Below are positions 32,946-45,600 of a stretch of 64,000 bases of DNA, piece after piece; positions within the stretch are counted from its first letter, which is position 1, and each line of letters begins with the position of its first letter. Where the stretch lies: contig CP092876.1 of assembly GCA_030710605.1 (NCBI GenBank), positions 89,574,906 to 89,638,905 on the forward strand. The letters run 5' to 3'. Made by a program: the position numbers and the translations under genes. A model generated the notes under the pieces. The model had not been told where the DNA came from, made no database searches, and was given only the letters and a program-made list of their open reading frames with translations. This DNA is from Cordylochernes scorpioides (taxonomy: Eukaryota; Arthropoda; Arachnida; Pseudoscorpiones; Chernetidae).

Positions 32946-33255
32946 CCAGATATATAGAGAATTTTTTTTAGGGTAATTTAAAATAAATTATAATTCTCAA
33001 ATCACTGATACATGAATATGAAGTCTAGATAGTGTATGTGATTTGTGCATCCTAGAGAAGAACATTAGAAAATATCTCTCTCCAACAAAAGCTTGAAGTC
33101 GTGAGAGACCTGCAGTTCACTTATTGGACCTGATGTAGAGGACAAACAAATTGATCAACAATTTAATGAAGTCGAGCGTTGACCTTAAGGTGGTGAGAAG
33201 ATGATGACTCAAATAGGTCAATGATGAGTTGATTAACTGAAGGCTGTTTCAGACG
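32946..33255. other. Upstream region of the SVEP1-like gene
   Basis: Contains the 5' side of the first coding exon. A pyrimidine-poor GCTGTTTCAG just before ACG ATG could be a splice acceptor, so the start may lie in an exon preceded by a 5' UTR intron. No promoter motif is called. Confidence 0.35.
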
Positions 33256-33696
33256 ATGACGGTCGGATGGGGGGTACTAGCCATCTTGCTGGTAGCTGTG
33301 GGGGCCGAAGAAGAGGGTCCCTTGCCCCCCGGGCCCTCCACGGGGTCTCACAGCCGCGTGGAGGAGTTGGGGGCCCTGCTGAAGGTGCACGTAGCGCGAC
33401 TGAGGCGTGCATCAACGGCGGAACTGGTGTTCCTTGTGGACAGCTCTTCCAGTGTCGGCGCAGACAACTTTGCCGACGAACTGAGGTTTGTCAGGAAACT
33501 CCTAGCGGACTTCACAGTCTCGCGGAACGCTACGCGAGTCGGCGTGGTGACATTCAGCTCCAAGGGACGTGTTGTCACCCATGTGGATCATCTCTCGGAG
33601 CCTTCCAACAAGTGCGAACTATTGGAGCATCAGCTCCCCGGCATTGGATACTCTGGAGGAGGAACCTACACCTTAGGTGCCATGTTGGAGGCTCAG
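33256..33696 (+). CDS. SVEP1-like exon 1: signal peptide and first half of vWA
   Basis: Starts [20 protein letters not shown], a signal peptide, then a short spacer. The vWA domain begins at [13 protein letters not shown], carrying the DxSxS metal-site motif. It continues through the VRKLLADF helix and [10 protein letters not shown] to [14 protein letters not shown], which supplies the metal-site threonine. The ATG at 33256 is the first in frame. The donor is GCTCAG|GTAGGT, phase 0. The donor is followed by tandem donor-like repeats. Confidence 0.88.
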
Positions 33697-36600
33697 GTAG
33701 GTCTTTCTTGTCTCCTGTTCTGTTGGAGACACGGGTAGGTCTTCCTTGTCTTACCTTGTTCCGGGTTGGATACTGAGGTAGGTCTTACTTTGTTCCGGGT
33801 TGGATACTGAGGTAGGTCTTACCTTGTTCCGGGTTGGATACTGAGGTAGGTCTTACCTTGTTCCGGGTTGGATACTGAGGTAGGTTTTACATTGTTCCGA
33901 GTTGGATACTGAGGTAGGTCTTACTTTGTTCCGGGTTGGATACTGAGGTAGGTCTTACCTTGTTCTGGGTTGAATACTCTAATTACGTGTTGAATACTTA
34001 GGTAGGTTTTAATTGCCTCAAGACCGAGTACTTCAGGATGTTAGCAAGACTCGCTGGACTGCTAGCTAGTACTCACGTATGACTAACCTTTTTTAAAATA
34101 AGGTTATATAACCCTTAGTTTTCACTTTAATCAAATAATACATTTGAACTTCAAAATTATTCAAATATTTGAAACAGCGCAGACTACTTTGTTATTTAGA
34201 ATATTCTCCGGAATGCTCGGCCTGAAGCGGATCAGGCAGTTTTCCTGGTGACGGACGGCTATTCCAACGGAGGAGACCCACGCCCAGCAGCCAGGGACCT
34301 ACGGGAGGCCGGAGTGGAGGTCTTCACCTTTGGGATACGCCACGGGAATATCCGGGAACTGTGGGACATGGCAGCTGAGCCGAGAGCAGAGCATTCCTTC
34401 ATCGTGGACTCCTTCGAGGAGTTCGAAGCCCTAGCACGAAGGGCCTTGCATGAAGGTGAGGAAATCCCTTTAAGCTGCGAGTGAAGTCTGACAATTCTGT
34501 TGCTCGTAGATCTCCAGACTGGAATGTTTGAAGCCCAGAACCCAGACGCGTGTGTTATACTCTGCCCGGAGGACGGTAACTGCTGCGATATATCAGCTAC
34601 GTGCGCGTGTGGCACCCATACAGGACATTTCGTGTGCCAGTGTCCGCCTGGATACCACGGTGTTGGGCTACACGGACAATGCGAACGTAAGTTTAAATAT
34701 CCCAATGTCAACCCCCCATAGTCTTACATTTAGTATATCTGTTCAAATTAAATGTTTCTATCTCACTAAATGTTGTTGTCTTAGGTGATATTTTGCCTTT
34801 AGTTGTTTTAGAGATGAGTTGGTCTTGATGTCTTCAATCTAGTTTGATCTTGGCCTTTCTTCTTCGTCGTTGTCCTGAGGATAAACATTTCAAGGCGTGG
34901 TAGGGGAGGCCAAAATATACGTATACAGTAGACCCTGTTTTAAACAGAAGTCCTCAATACAAGAAGTCTCCAGTAGTTATCTAGTACATGTAGCTGTGTT
35001 GAGAGATAACATGTGCTGTACATCCATTCTGTTTCTGTCCATTAAGTCACTGCTTAAGACAGACTCTCTTCCTTCATAACTACAGAAAGTATTCTTGCAG
35101 AGACGATATAAGTCTGTAGGATACCATATCGTTATTTTGCTTAAATAAATCTTTGCTCAAAGAACATCTTCACCTTCAAAAGAATATATCAAACTATCAG
35201 TTCAGAGGTATATTCAAACCTATATATGATCGTAAAAACCATATTTCATTTATATGATCAAATTAAGCTTAATATAGTAATTTTAAATTCTTTAAATACA
35301 TTAATAAACGTAACATGTGTGTATGTATGAGTAATGTGAACAAAGGTTTACCAGGTCCTTATACAATGGAGGAAAAGAAAAGAAGGAATGTAAAGGGAAA
35401 GTTTGCTCCACCAATTTAACACATGAGTTTGTAGCACGGGCTGAAGAAGGAGTGCTATATGGGATATACATTGTAACGATCTTAATTTGACACGCTCTGT
35501 TTAACTCTTTTTCAAATTCCAATTAAACTGTCTACTTTATTATACCGATTATGTGATAAAATTATCTATTTCTCTTCAACCCGTAGGTTGGTGGCTAGAA
35601 GTATTTTTGTCCTCTCTCAGAACTTCCTTTCTATGAGTATTCTTTTGATGGTAATTTAGGGTCTTCTCCCAAAATTGTTCTTGAATTCCATTCAAGGCCT
35701 TTTACATTTTCTGGTATTCCTTCCATACATCCCTCCAGTAATACATTTATCCTCTCAGAGTGTCGGGCAAGCTGTCTAACATGCTAGTTCTCCTCATCCT
35801 CTCAATCGTCTCCAATAGGTCATATCTCTTCTCCATTATTTTCCAGACATCTTCATTACTTTTTTTGAAGTCTTTGGCATCATTCCGCATAACATCTCGA
35901 AAGCCCTTAGCATTACCATTTTCATCTATGACATGTATTTTAATTCAATAGGAATCCCCTTGAAGATGTATTCGAGAGGTTTGTCCGGCTTAAAGAGCTC
36001 GTACTTTTAAAATGGATTTGAGAGGAGAGGGTGTTGAAGTATTTGCTTAGATAAGGGCTGATAAGTGTTGTTATTGCTTACAGCTTGTCCAGCGGGCAAA
36101 TATAGACCACAGAACGAAACCTTCTGCCATCCATGCCCCGATCCCCACCATACAAGTCCCGTTGGATCTTTTTCGATCCAGAACTGCACCTGCTCTAAAG
36201 GATTCACGTGGAATGGAACTGCGTGCGATAGTAAGTTGTTATAAATATTGCTGAATGACCTTACTTCAAGGGATCATTTCTAAAGTTACGTACGCAGTTC
36301 GATTACCGAACTTCGACGAATGTGTGTTATAAATATTGACACGTGGAAAATTAGGAAAGACAAACTTCGGGATGACACAGCAATTTTCATTTAAGGCAAC
36401 AACAAACTATGAATGATAAACAAAAGATAAGCAATGAGGGAAGTTTACAGAATAACAAATATATAAGCACATCAAAAATGATACTCTGTTAATAAAATAA
36501 TAAATGCTTTGCTACAATATAATAACATAGGACGTGCTGTATTTTAAACATGAAAGCTCCAAGTATAATTTACTGTTGTCTATTTCTAAGTAAAGCTAAA

Positions 36601-39600
36601 GATATGAACAAGTTTAGTATCTTGGTTTATATGATAGTCATATATTTCTCGCTGTCATATAGATATATAGACGACATACTAATTCTATAGTATTAAATAT
36701 GGTTGTATTTTTAAATATTTTAATTTGGCAAATCATGTGTGTATTGTTAAATGAACAGGTGAATCTTAAGAAATTGTAAAAAATAGGTTAATTTGCTTTT
36801 TAAAAATGTGCAAACAAAAAATTTAAAGGAGTTGATTTTTTTTAACATGATTATCATCCTTGCAAAATTACAATGTATATCTGTCTAAATACCTAATACC
36901 ACCAGCAAAAACATCTCTCGGGCAAGTTCCGCTGATCTCAGCTTTTCAGAAAGTAGATCACTAGCTCGAGTCACCGTCCTGTACAGATAACGTCCGTAGT
37001 CCGAAATCCTGGGTTGGCTTTATCGAATTTATCAAAACTCTGATGCAATGACATATCAACTAATATAAATTGCGTGATCCTCTGGCAAAAATGATTTACC
37101 CGATTTACCCATTTTTTTAGATTTTCTAGAGATTTTCTTTTGTTTGCAAGTCAATTAAACTCAATAAAATCTATCAAGAGCTACAAAAAACTACCTGAAA
37201 TGGTCAAATTTTGAGATGATCGTCCGTTATTGTGATTTCAAGACATTTGCTTAGTGGTCCTATCTTCCAGGCAACAACAACATCGTCACCCCGGCCGTTT
37301 TAACTAGAATGTGGATTAATCCCCTGCAGAGGCTTCGCTTAGAGTGGTCAGTGATAACGAATCCCTTGTGATCTTTGTTGACAAGTTTTACTGTAGATAA
37401 AGGGCGTCAGTTTGATCAAGAATTGATATTAGTTTAACTTTATTTTCAAATTAAAAAATAATTTCCTACTGCCTCTACTGCTATGAGGAAAATTATTAAA
37501 AGAGCCTGGCTCATCAGGGATACCCCTCCCAATGATTTAACCAGTTAAGTCTACCATAAAAAGGGTTTTAATGCGTATATAGTTTTTTTCTACTTTCTCT
37601 GTTTCAGTGACCAAATGTCCCGCTCTGGAAGCTCCAACAAACGGCAAGTTCGTGGCCCCCTGCGACCATATCTTCCACGCGGCGTGCGGAGCTATCTGCG
37701 ACCCGGGCTACGAGCTCCAGGGCAGCAGTATCCGCGTCTGTGGAGCGGACAGCAAGTGGACGGGGCAGGAGGCCGTGTGTGTCGGTAGGTAGACCACCCG
37801 GTAGACAGTCGCCACAGTAATCCCCTGACACTGCCCTCACAGTAAGGCAGTGCTCCCCGCTCACCGCCCCACACCACGGAACCGTGAACTGCTCCACTGA
37901 CGACTTCAGGTTTGACACGGAGTGCAAGTTTGCCTGTGAACGTGGCTATGTCCTGGTCGGGAGTTCCAGCAGGAGTTGTCTGGCGGTGGCCATGTGGGAT
38001 GGCTTGCGGGCTTTCTGCAGGGGTAACAAACTTCTCGCCATCATCCTAATTCTCAATTCATTACATCAAATATATTCATAAATTCTCTCAGCGTCATCTA
38101 TCGTATACAATTATAACACTATTTTATAACCTTACATTTCTCTTTAAAAAAAAAGATATATAATTAATATATACCTGCAATAGATAAAAATGCAAAGAGG
38201 GAGGAAAATAGGCATGATGAGCCTTGCCCCTACTCTTTCAATTCTTATTAATTGTATAGTTTAAGACCTGTGGGGATTCCTCGCTAGGTGGCGAACCGAA
38301 GAAGCAGCAGGTAACTACGGCTCTCGCCAAGTATTATTATTTCTTTATATCTTTTGCCTTTTATTCCTTTATTTAAAAATTGCTTTTCCTCCTCACTCAT
38401 GTACATATATAACCTTTTAGGGGAATTCCCTTGTAAAACAATAGTGTTTTAATAAAGGTTTTTGTTGTAAAAAAAAGGTTAAAGGCCTGTGGAAATATAG
38501 CATCTAATTAATCTATATATATATATATAAATCAATGTTTGTATATGTTTGTTTGTTTGTATGTCCGGTATACAAATTCGCAGTAGTTCACTAATTCAAA
38601 CCAAAATTTCCATACATAGATAAAAAAAAAACAATGGTTGCCTGTAAAGTCGGTTTTACGGGCGAAGATTTTACGTGACAACGGTAGAATATTTATTGAT
38701 ATGAATATAATTAAATTGCACAATAGGAACAAGGAATTGAATGAAAATTAACTCATCAAAACACTTATTCAGATCGAAGGTTCAAATTTTTGCTAAATAA
38801 ATTTGAAATTAAATAAAATTTGTAATTGTAAATGATGAAGTTGAAAATTAAAACATTTACTTATATTAGATGTTAAAATTCTTGCTCAACACAGTTTAAA
38901 TAAGGTTTTCTTATATCTGCCACTTTTTCTTAATATTTGTTATTTTAAATAATCAATTCGAAAATCAAAACATTTATTCAGATCGAAGGTTCAAATTTTT
39001 GCTAAATAAATTTGAAACTATTTAAAATTTGTAAAATAATAATTAATTAATTATTTAATTTTAAACTAATAATTTACTTAACACTATCAACATTTATCAA
39101 TAGTATGACATAACCTATAAACTCAGTTTCTCAACTTTTGTGTCAATCTAACAATTAATCAATCAATCATAGTTTACGATAATGAAATATCAGTGTACAA
39201 TTATTTACCTTTATTGTTGTAGTTGTTGTAAATGACGAATCTAAGCACTCCACATTTTCACTACAGACACAGCTGACGATACTTTAACCACACGTGTGAA
39301 CTTGTATTATGACGCTTTCTTGTTTTTCCAACGCCAAGAACGTTCGAGAAAGACAAAGACAGAGACAAGCATGCGCCGATTCAATGCGCCTAATTCTCTA
39401 GCTCTGCGCGCGCAGCACTCTCGTTCGGTGACTCATCGTAACGTTACCGGGCGTTACACTTTTTCATAAGTGACTCCCAGCCGCAACCTAATTTAAGACG
39501 TTGTCACGTCAAAAATACGGGGAAGACGATAGGCTATTTAAAAATATATATAAATCAATTATTAAAACTATATATTCAAATTATTCTACTTAGCTCACGA

Positions 39601-42600
39601 ACAGCGCCCTCTATCAAAGATTAGATTAAATTATGCTGAAGCAAACAAATAGATAATGCTAATAACAAACAATTATATAAAAAAAATCTTATCTAAATAT
39701 ATATCACTCGGGTAGATATGCACACGGGTCAATCCCGGGGCGAAGCCCGTGTCACCCGTCTAGTTATCTATATTTTAAAATAAATGTAGCGCTAAAAATA
39801 TTTATAATTTACATTTATAATCATCCGAAATTTCTTTTGATAGATAACCAGAACAAAGGTACAGAGAATACCAGCAATGATCCCCTGAAATATACATGTG
39901 TGACGAGATATAACTTAAAATATCAGTAAAGTCTCTGTTCTACCACCATAGAAATAATGTTGAGAAGATGACCTGTATACAAAGATTTTGTGCAATGGCT
40001 GTTAACAATTATGGGACGCAGGGGCGTCACTTGCCTAGGTAGTCCCAAGCCACCTCCTTCGGGCGTGGCCGTATAAATTCTTGCATTTTTAGTCCTAAGA
40101 ATTGACATAGATCCAGAACAGAAGCTTTACACACCTAAGATAGAGAACATTGCTGTGATAGAGATGCCCGGAGACATCTGAGGCTCTTCATTGGACACGT
40201 CAACAACAACAAAAATAATTATAAAAAGTATATATATATAAAAGCTATATACATGCTTTCTACCAGTTATTTCAATAGAATATTAGCATTGAACACATGA
40301 CATATTTTCAAGTTATGCTGAAGTATACATTGAGAGGTGTGACAGCTGCTACCTGCAAGCCCCTCCCACTCATGGACCACGGAACCCTGGACCCTCCCAG
40401 ATGCCAGTCATCCCGCTCCACCCACGGGGAGTCCTGTACCGCCGTCTGTATCCCAGGATTCCAGCTCCGGGGACCCAGTCATCTGGAGTGTGGTCCAGAT
40501 GGCAAATGGATTCCTGGAAACAACTCCCTTGTCTGCCATGGTCAGTATCCATATGTTGGGCAATGGGAGATATGCTGAAGCTCCCTCACGGTTTGACAAT
40601 TGAATATTTGATACCTGCTGCACTTCTAACTTATTTTCAATCCTGAAGAATGCTATATTCACCGAAACATTTTAAAAATAAAGAAATTCATATAAATGAG
40701 AAATGTCCCTTCAATACTAGATTACGAAACCCCCGAGATTTGTTTTTCTAGTATAATTGAAACTATAGAGGAGAACACTAAATGAAAGGGGTAAGTGCTT
40801 CTTTATTTGACATATAACTCGAGCTTTCGATCAGGACGCCTTTGTACAGGCTAGGAACTCAGTGCTCAGCCTGTCAAAGAGCGTCACGTCCGAAAACTCG
40901 AGCTATATATGTAAATAAAGAAGAACTTCACACACATTCAGTATTCCCTTATATACATATCCTCCTCAGAAATTGAAGCAATGAAAGGAGAATGGGTAAA
41001 TGGACTCAGGAAATCTTTCAGTTAAACTGGGATCTTCAGACACCGCTTTCTCTACACTCTATTTAAACCACGTTATAACGATTTATTTATTTATATTCCG
41101 ATAAAACTGGGCTACGAGCTTTCAAACAAAGATCTTATTCACGGCCCTAACTACGATATAAAACAGCTCTTAAAGATATTCCCTTTATATATTGTTGCAT
41201 CATGGCTAATGAACCTATTTTATTTTAATTTGTAATATTATTTTTCATATATTTTAAATTCAAAATTATATTTTATATTTATTTATTTTATTAAACAGAA
41301 TATATGTATTATAAACAGAATATATGTATTATAGAATCATCATTTGTATTTAGGTACACGTGTGACTTCACTGCTCTCTTTGATGTGAGAAATAAATAAA
41401 TTATTCTGGAGGCTACTTAAAGTTATCTCATTATTCCCTTATATAAATTTGTAGGATGGTTGAAACACGCTCTGGTAAGATACAAGACCCGGCACAGGAG
41501 AGAATCAAGGTTGAAGAGTTTGCCAAGCCGCAACCTGGTGCAACTATACATCTACCTTTACTATTGTTTTGTGCTGTTTGGATTAAACTCGTAGAGAGAG
41601 AGTGTACAAATTCTAAGGCTTATATACCTTAGGAAAATGGGGGAACTTTCTGTTCATAGGCTTCTAGGTACATAGAAAGACTATTTGCTAAGTTTCAAAA
41701 CTTGCAGTTTTCCAGAAAATCTCATGTCAAGAGCCTATTTAGCATACTTTGAATACAATATACAACTATTAATAATACAATATAATGCGGCTTATGATTG
41801 TAGAGCGACATTTGAAAATTATCCCGCATGTGTTTCTTTTGGACGAAAAATCGAAATTTATTTTAAGGAGAAATAACGATTATTTCTAACTTTAGGGATG
41901 AAGTATGAAAGGAAAGTAATTTATTATTCCCATCCCAGGACACTTTTATTTTTCAGTTCATCATTACTCTTCAAAATTCATCCTTTCATACTTCATCCTA
42001 AGGCTGGAAATAGTAGTTATTTCTCCTTAAAATAAATTTCGATTTTTCGTTCAAAAGAAACACATGCGGGATAATTTTCAAATGTCGTTCTACACCTATT
42101 CATAAAAAAAAAAATTGGAATTTTTTTAAAGTTGAGAATTTAAATTTTCAAACAAAGCATTCTTTAAGAGAAATAGAACGATGAGGGATTTAGAGATATA
42201 TGCTTTGTATATTTTAAAATGCTTGCTTGCTAGAATTGAAATAGTATGCTTTGTAAAAAATTGTATCAGTTGATTCACTCAAAATATTATCTTGGGAAAA
42301 TGAAACTTAACTATCAATTTATATGAAACAAATAGTAAAAAAAGTGAAATTGTACTGGGATTAGGTGGATAAATAAAGAAAAAGGCATTTCCTGGTCGTC
42401 CAACTAAAAGTTGCTTATAGGGGGGGTCGATGGTCTAAACCGTTGATTTTAGACCGCTACGAATCTCTCATTGGGCACCTTTTTTTCTGAAAAAAAAAAA
42501 TGCTCCAATGGCCCCCGATTCTTGCCAAAGTCCAACCCCACCAGCAAGTGCAAGTAACCAAACGATGCTCTGGCTGTAAATGCAAAATTCGAACTGCTTT

Positions 42601-45600
42601 TCACATGTGTAGATATGTGGTTCACTTACAATAAAAGCAGTCGCCAACTTCTACCCACCATGATCATCATGGTCTATACCACGTCCACTTGGGAAAATAA
42701 ATGGCTTGTGCCATATGTCGGAATAAATGTAACTAATCGCTGATTTTTTTAAATTATTCCAAGATCGGCCAAAAATACATTTCTTAATATATATTATAAA
42801 CGACAGATGGCGCAAGCCATCAGCAACTTTTAGTTGCACGATCAGGGGAAGCATTTTTCTTAATTTACTTCAAAATGTTTGTGTGTTGTGCAAAACTTTA
42901 TTATCTACTTGAATATATTGAAGCGTATCTGAGATCTGACAACAAGGTTTGTATTTATAATACTTATGCCCCGCCTCCATGCTGAAAGTGGGCGTGGCCT
43001 AGATGTGGAACCGCCCCAATTGGAGTGCCCGGACGACGTGGTGGTGAGGGCGAGCGAGGGGGAGGCGGGGTCTCAGGTGACATGGCCCGCCCCCCAGACC
43101 TCTGACAACAGTGGAGCGACTGTGGCCCTCTCATTAGTCCCTGCTGTCAGCTCTCCCTATTGGTTCCCCATAGGCTCCTCCCACCTCAATTACAAGGCCA
43201 CCGATCCGGCGGGGAATGACGCCTCCTGCACCTTCCGTATCCACGTCAGAGGTGAGGTGGTTTACAACGTTTCCATATACATCTGTCTCTCTAGCCATTT
43301 TTTGAATTTTACAGTATTATACCACATACAAAAATTACCCAAATATGTATATAAAGCACAACACATTATAATAGCGATGCGTTTGTCTTTCTATTAGATT
43401 AGATAAAATTTTTATTATTTTGTTTTAGGAGCCCGTCCTTGATCTTTGGATCTAAAGCTTGCAGTATTACAATGAAGAAATGTTTCGGCTTTATAATGTA
43501 TTGTGATCCTCCGAGTCTTATGTATATATGGCCAATTTGACCTATGTCTTAACTCATCTTCTAGGATTTTGTGAGATCGAAGCTGTACTGGTGAGGGCAA
43601 TAGCCCGAAACAACGGTATTCAGAAGAGTGGTATAAAGAAAGACCCTAAACTTCCAATATATATTTTAAAGCCTTACGGTAAAAAGGTATTAAAATATAA
43701 TTCTTATGAAAAGATTGTGACTGATATCAATAAAGAGTATTCTTTGACATTAATCTCCATTATAAGATAGAAGAATAAAAAAGTATATTAGATTTATAAA
43801 TTTATATAGATAGAGAGTATTTAGGATCGAGTTATAAAAGTTTATTCAGATCAAAATAAAGGCGATATTTCTAGAGTCTCTGTTCGTTTCTTTTTTTTCA
43901 ACAAAATCACAAGTCAAGTGGCCGCCTCTATGTTACAGCAACGAATATTTTGATGATGTTTTGTCTAGGGCCAGGTCATATTTTTGTTTATGATGCTGTT
44001 GGGGTATGGGATTTTTCTTGAAAAAGAAAAACGAACATCCTCTCGAAATAAAACGTTTATTGTGGATTTAAATAAACCCTTTAACCAAAATAATCCAATA
44101 TATATTGTAACAAAGTATTTATTATTTTATTAGCAGAGTATTATTTTTTATGTTTATATTTTGCTATACTCTGTACACTTCCCTCTTTTGCTTATCTTTC
44201 GTTTATCACTCATAGTTTGTTCTTGCCTGAAATAAATTGTTGTCTCATCCCGAAGTTGGTCTTCCCTAATTTTCCAAGTGGCAATATATATATATACACA
44301 CGTCCTATTATTGAATAAATTCAAAATATCAATTGCACTATAGTCTTCCTCAACATTTTGTATTTTTATATTCCATGTCTCTCCAAAGAGGAAGTAAAGT
44401 AGGCGGGGCCTGCGACAGACGAGGAACCGCCCACAGTTGACAGTTGCCTATCCCCGGAGGCCGTCTACAGTATGGATCTGGCTGCTCCGGTCATATGGGC
44501 GGAGCCTCTGTTTTCTGACAACGCCCCCGGGCCCCTGACTGTCATCCGTTCCCACTCCCCTGGGGCTGAGTTCCCCCGTGGGGAGACCCACGTCACCTAT
44601 GAAGTTCAGGATGGGGCGGGGAATAACAACACGTGTCACATCGTTGTCCGGGTGGAGGGTAAGTCTTCTTCACATACTCTGGAGCTGTTCTATTTGTAAT
44701 ATACATATGATCTGATTAGAGCCTATTTACAGGGTGTCCCAAAATAACGGAGTCAATGTTTATTTTTTTTATTCTAACACTAAAGTATTGAACCGCAATA
44801 AATTAATATATATATTTTGTCGGATTCTCCATGTTTTTATGTACCATTATGTTAAGTTTCGACTTTGTGCTGACTTATATTTTGTCGTGTTTTTAGGATG
44901 TCAAACTAACGTAATTATTGAGCTGTTTGTTAAGGAAAACGTCAATGTGAAATTGTTAGGTTTCTCAAAGTATTTCAACAAACTGTGTCCAAGGTCATCG
45001 CTTCAATGATCTTGGTCATAAAGACGACCGTGCCGGAGGAGAAAGAAAGCGCGCCGCCAACACTTCCGCCAACCGTAAGATCATCAAAGAGAGATTTCAA
45101 CGAAATTCAAGGGTGTCCATGAGAAAGATTGCCCGTGAGATCGGCATAAACAAGTCGTAGGGACATCGAATAGCGAAAAAGGAACTTAACCTCAAGGCGT
45201 ACAAGCTCCTCACGGATGAGAACAAGCGCGTACGGCTGGAGAAATGTCGCCGACTCAAACATAGAGCCACTGGTCAGCGATGGGAGCGCATCCTCTTCAC
45301 TGACGAGAAGCTGTTTACCCTCGAGCAGGCTCACAACCATCAAAACGACAGGAGCTGGTCGGCTGAGGCATTCGGTACATTGGCGATCGTCGAACACCGC
45401 CAAAATCCGCAGTCGGTTATGGTATGGGCCGGGATTTGCGCCAGTGGAAAGACCCTCCTTATTTTCGTGGATTTATGGTTTCAAAATCAACCAAGAAGTG
45501 TATCGCCGCGACATTCTCGAGGCCACAGTACTCCCGTGGGCTAAACAACACTTCGGCGATTCGGATAGGACGTTACAGCCTAACTCCGCTCTGGGTCGCA

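Larger units (their letters stand above)
40541..43002 (+). other. Intron 7
   Basis: About 2.5 kb with hammerhead-like relics (40815-40912), a foldback MITE (41795-42095) and a SINE-interrupted repeat (42385-42870). The rest is AT-rich with no exon seen. Confidence 0.7.
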
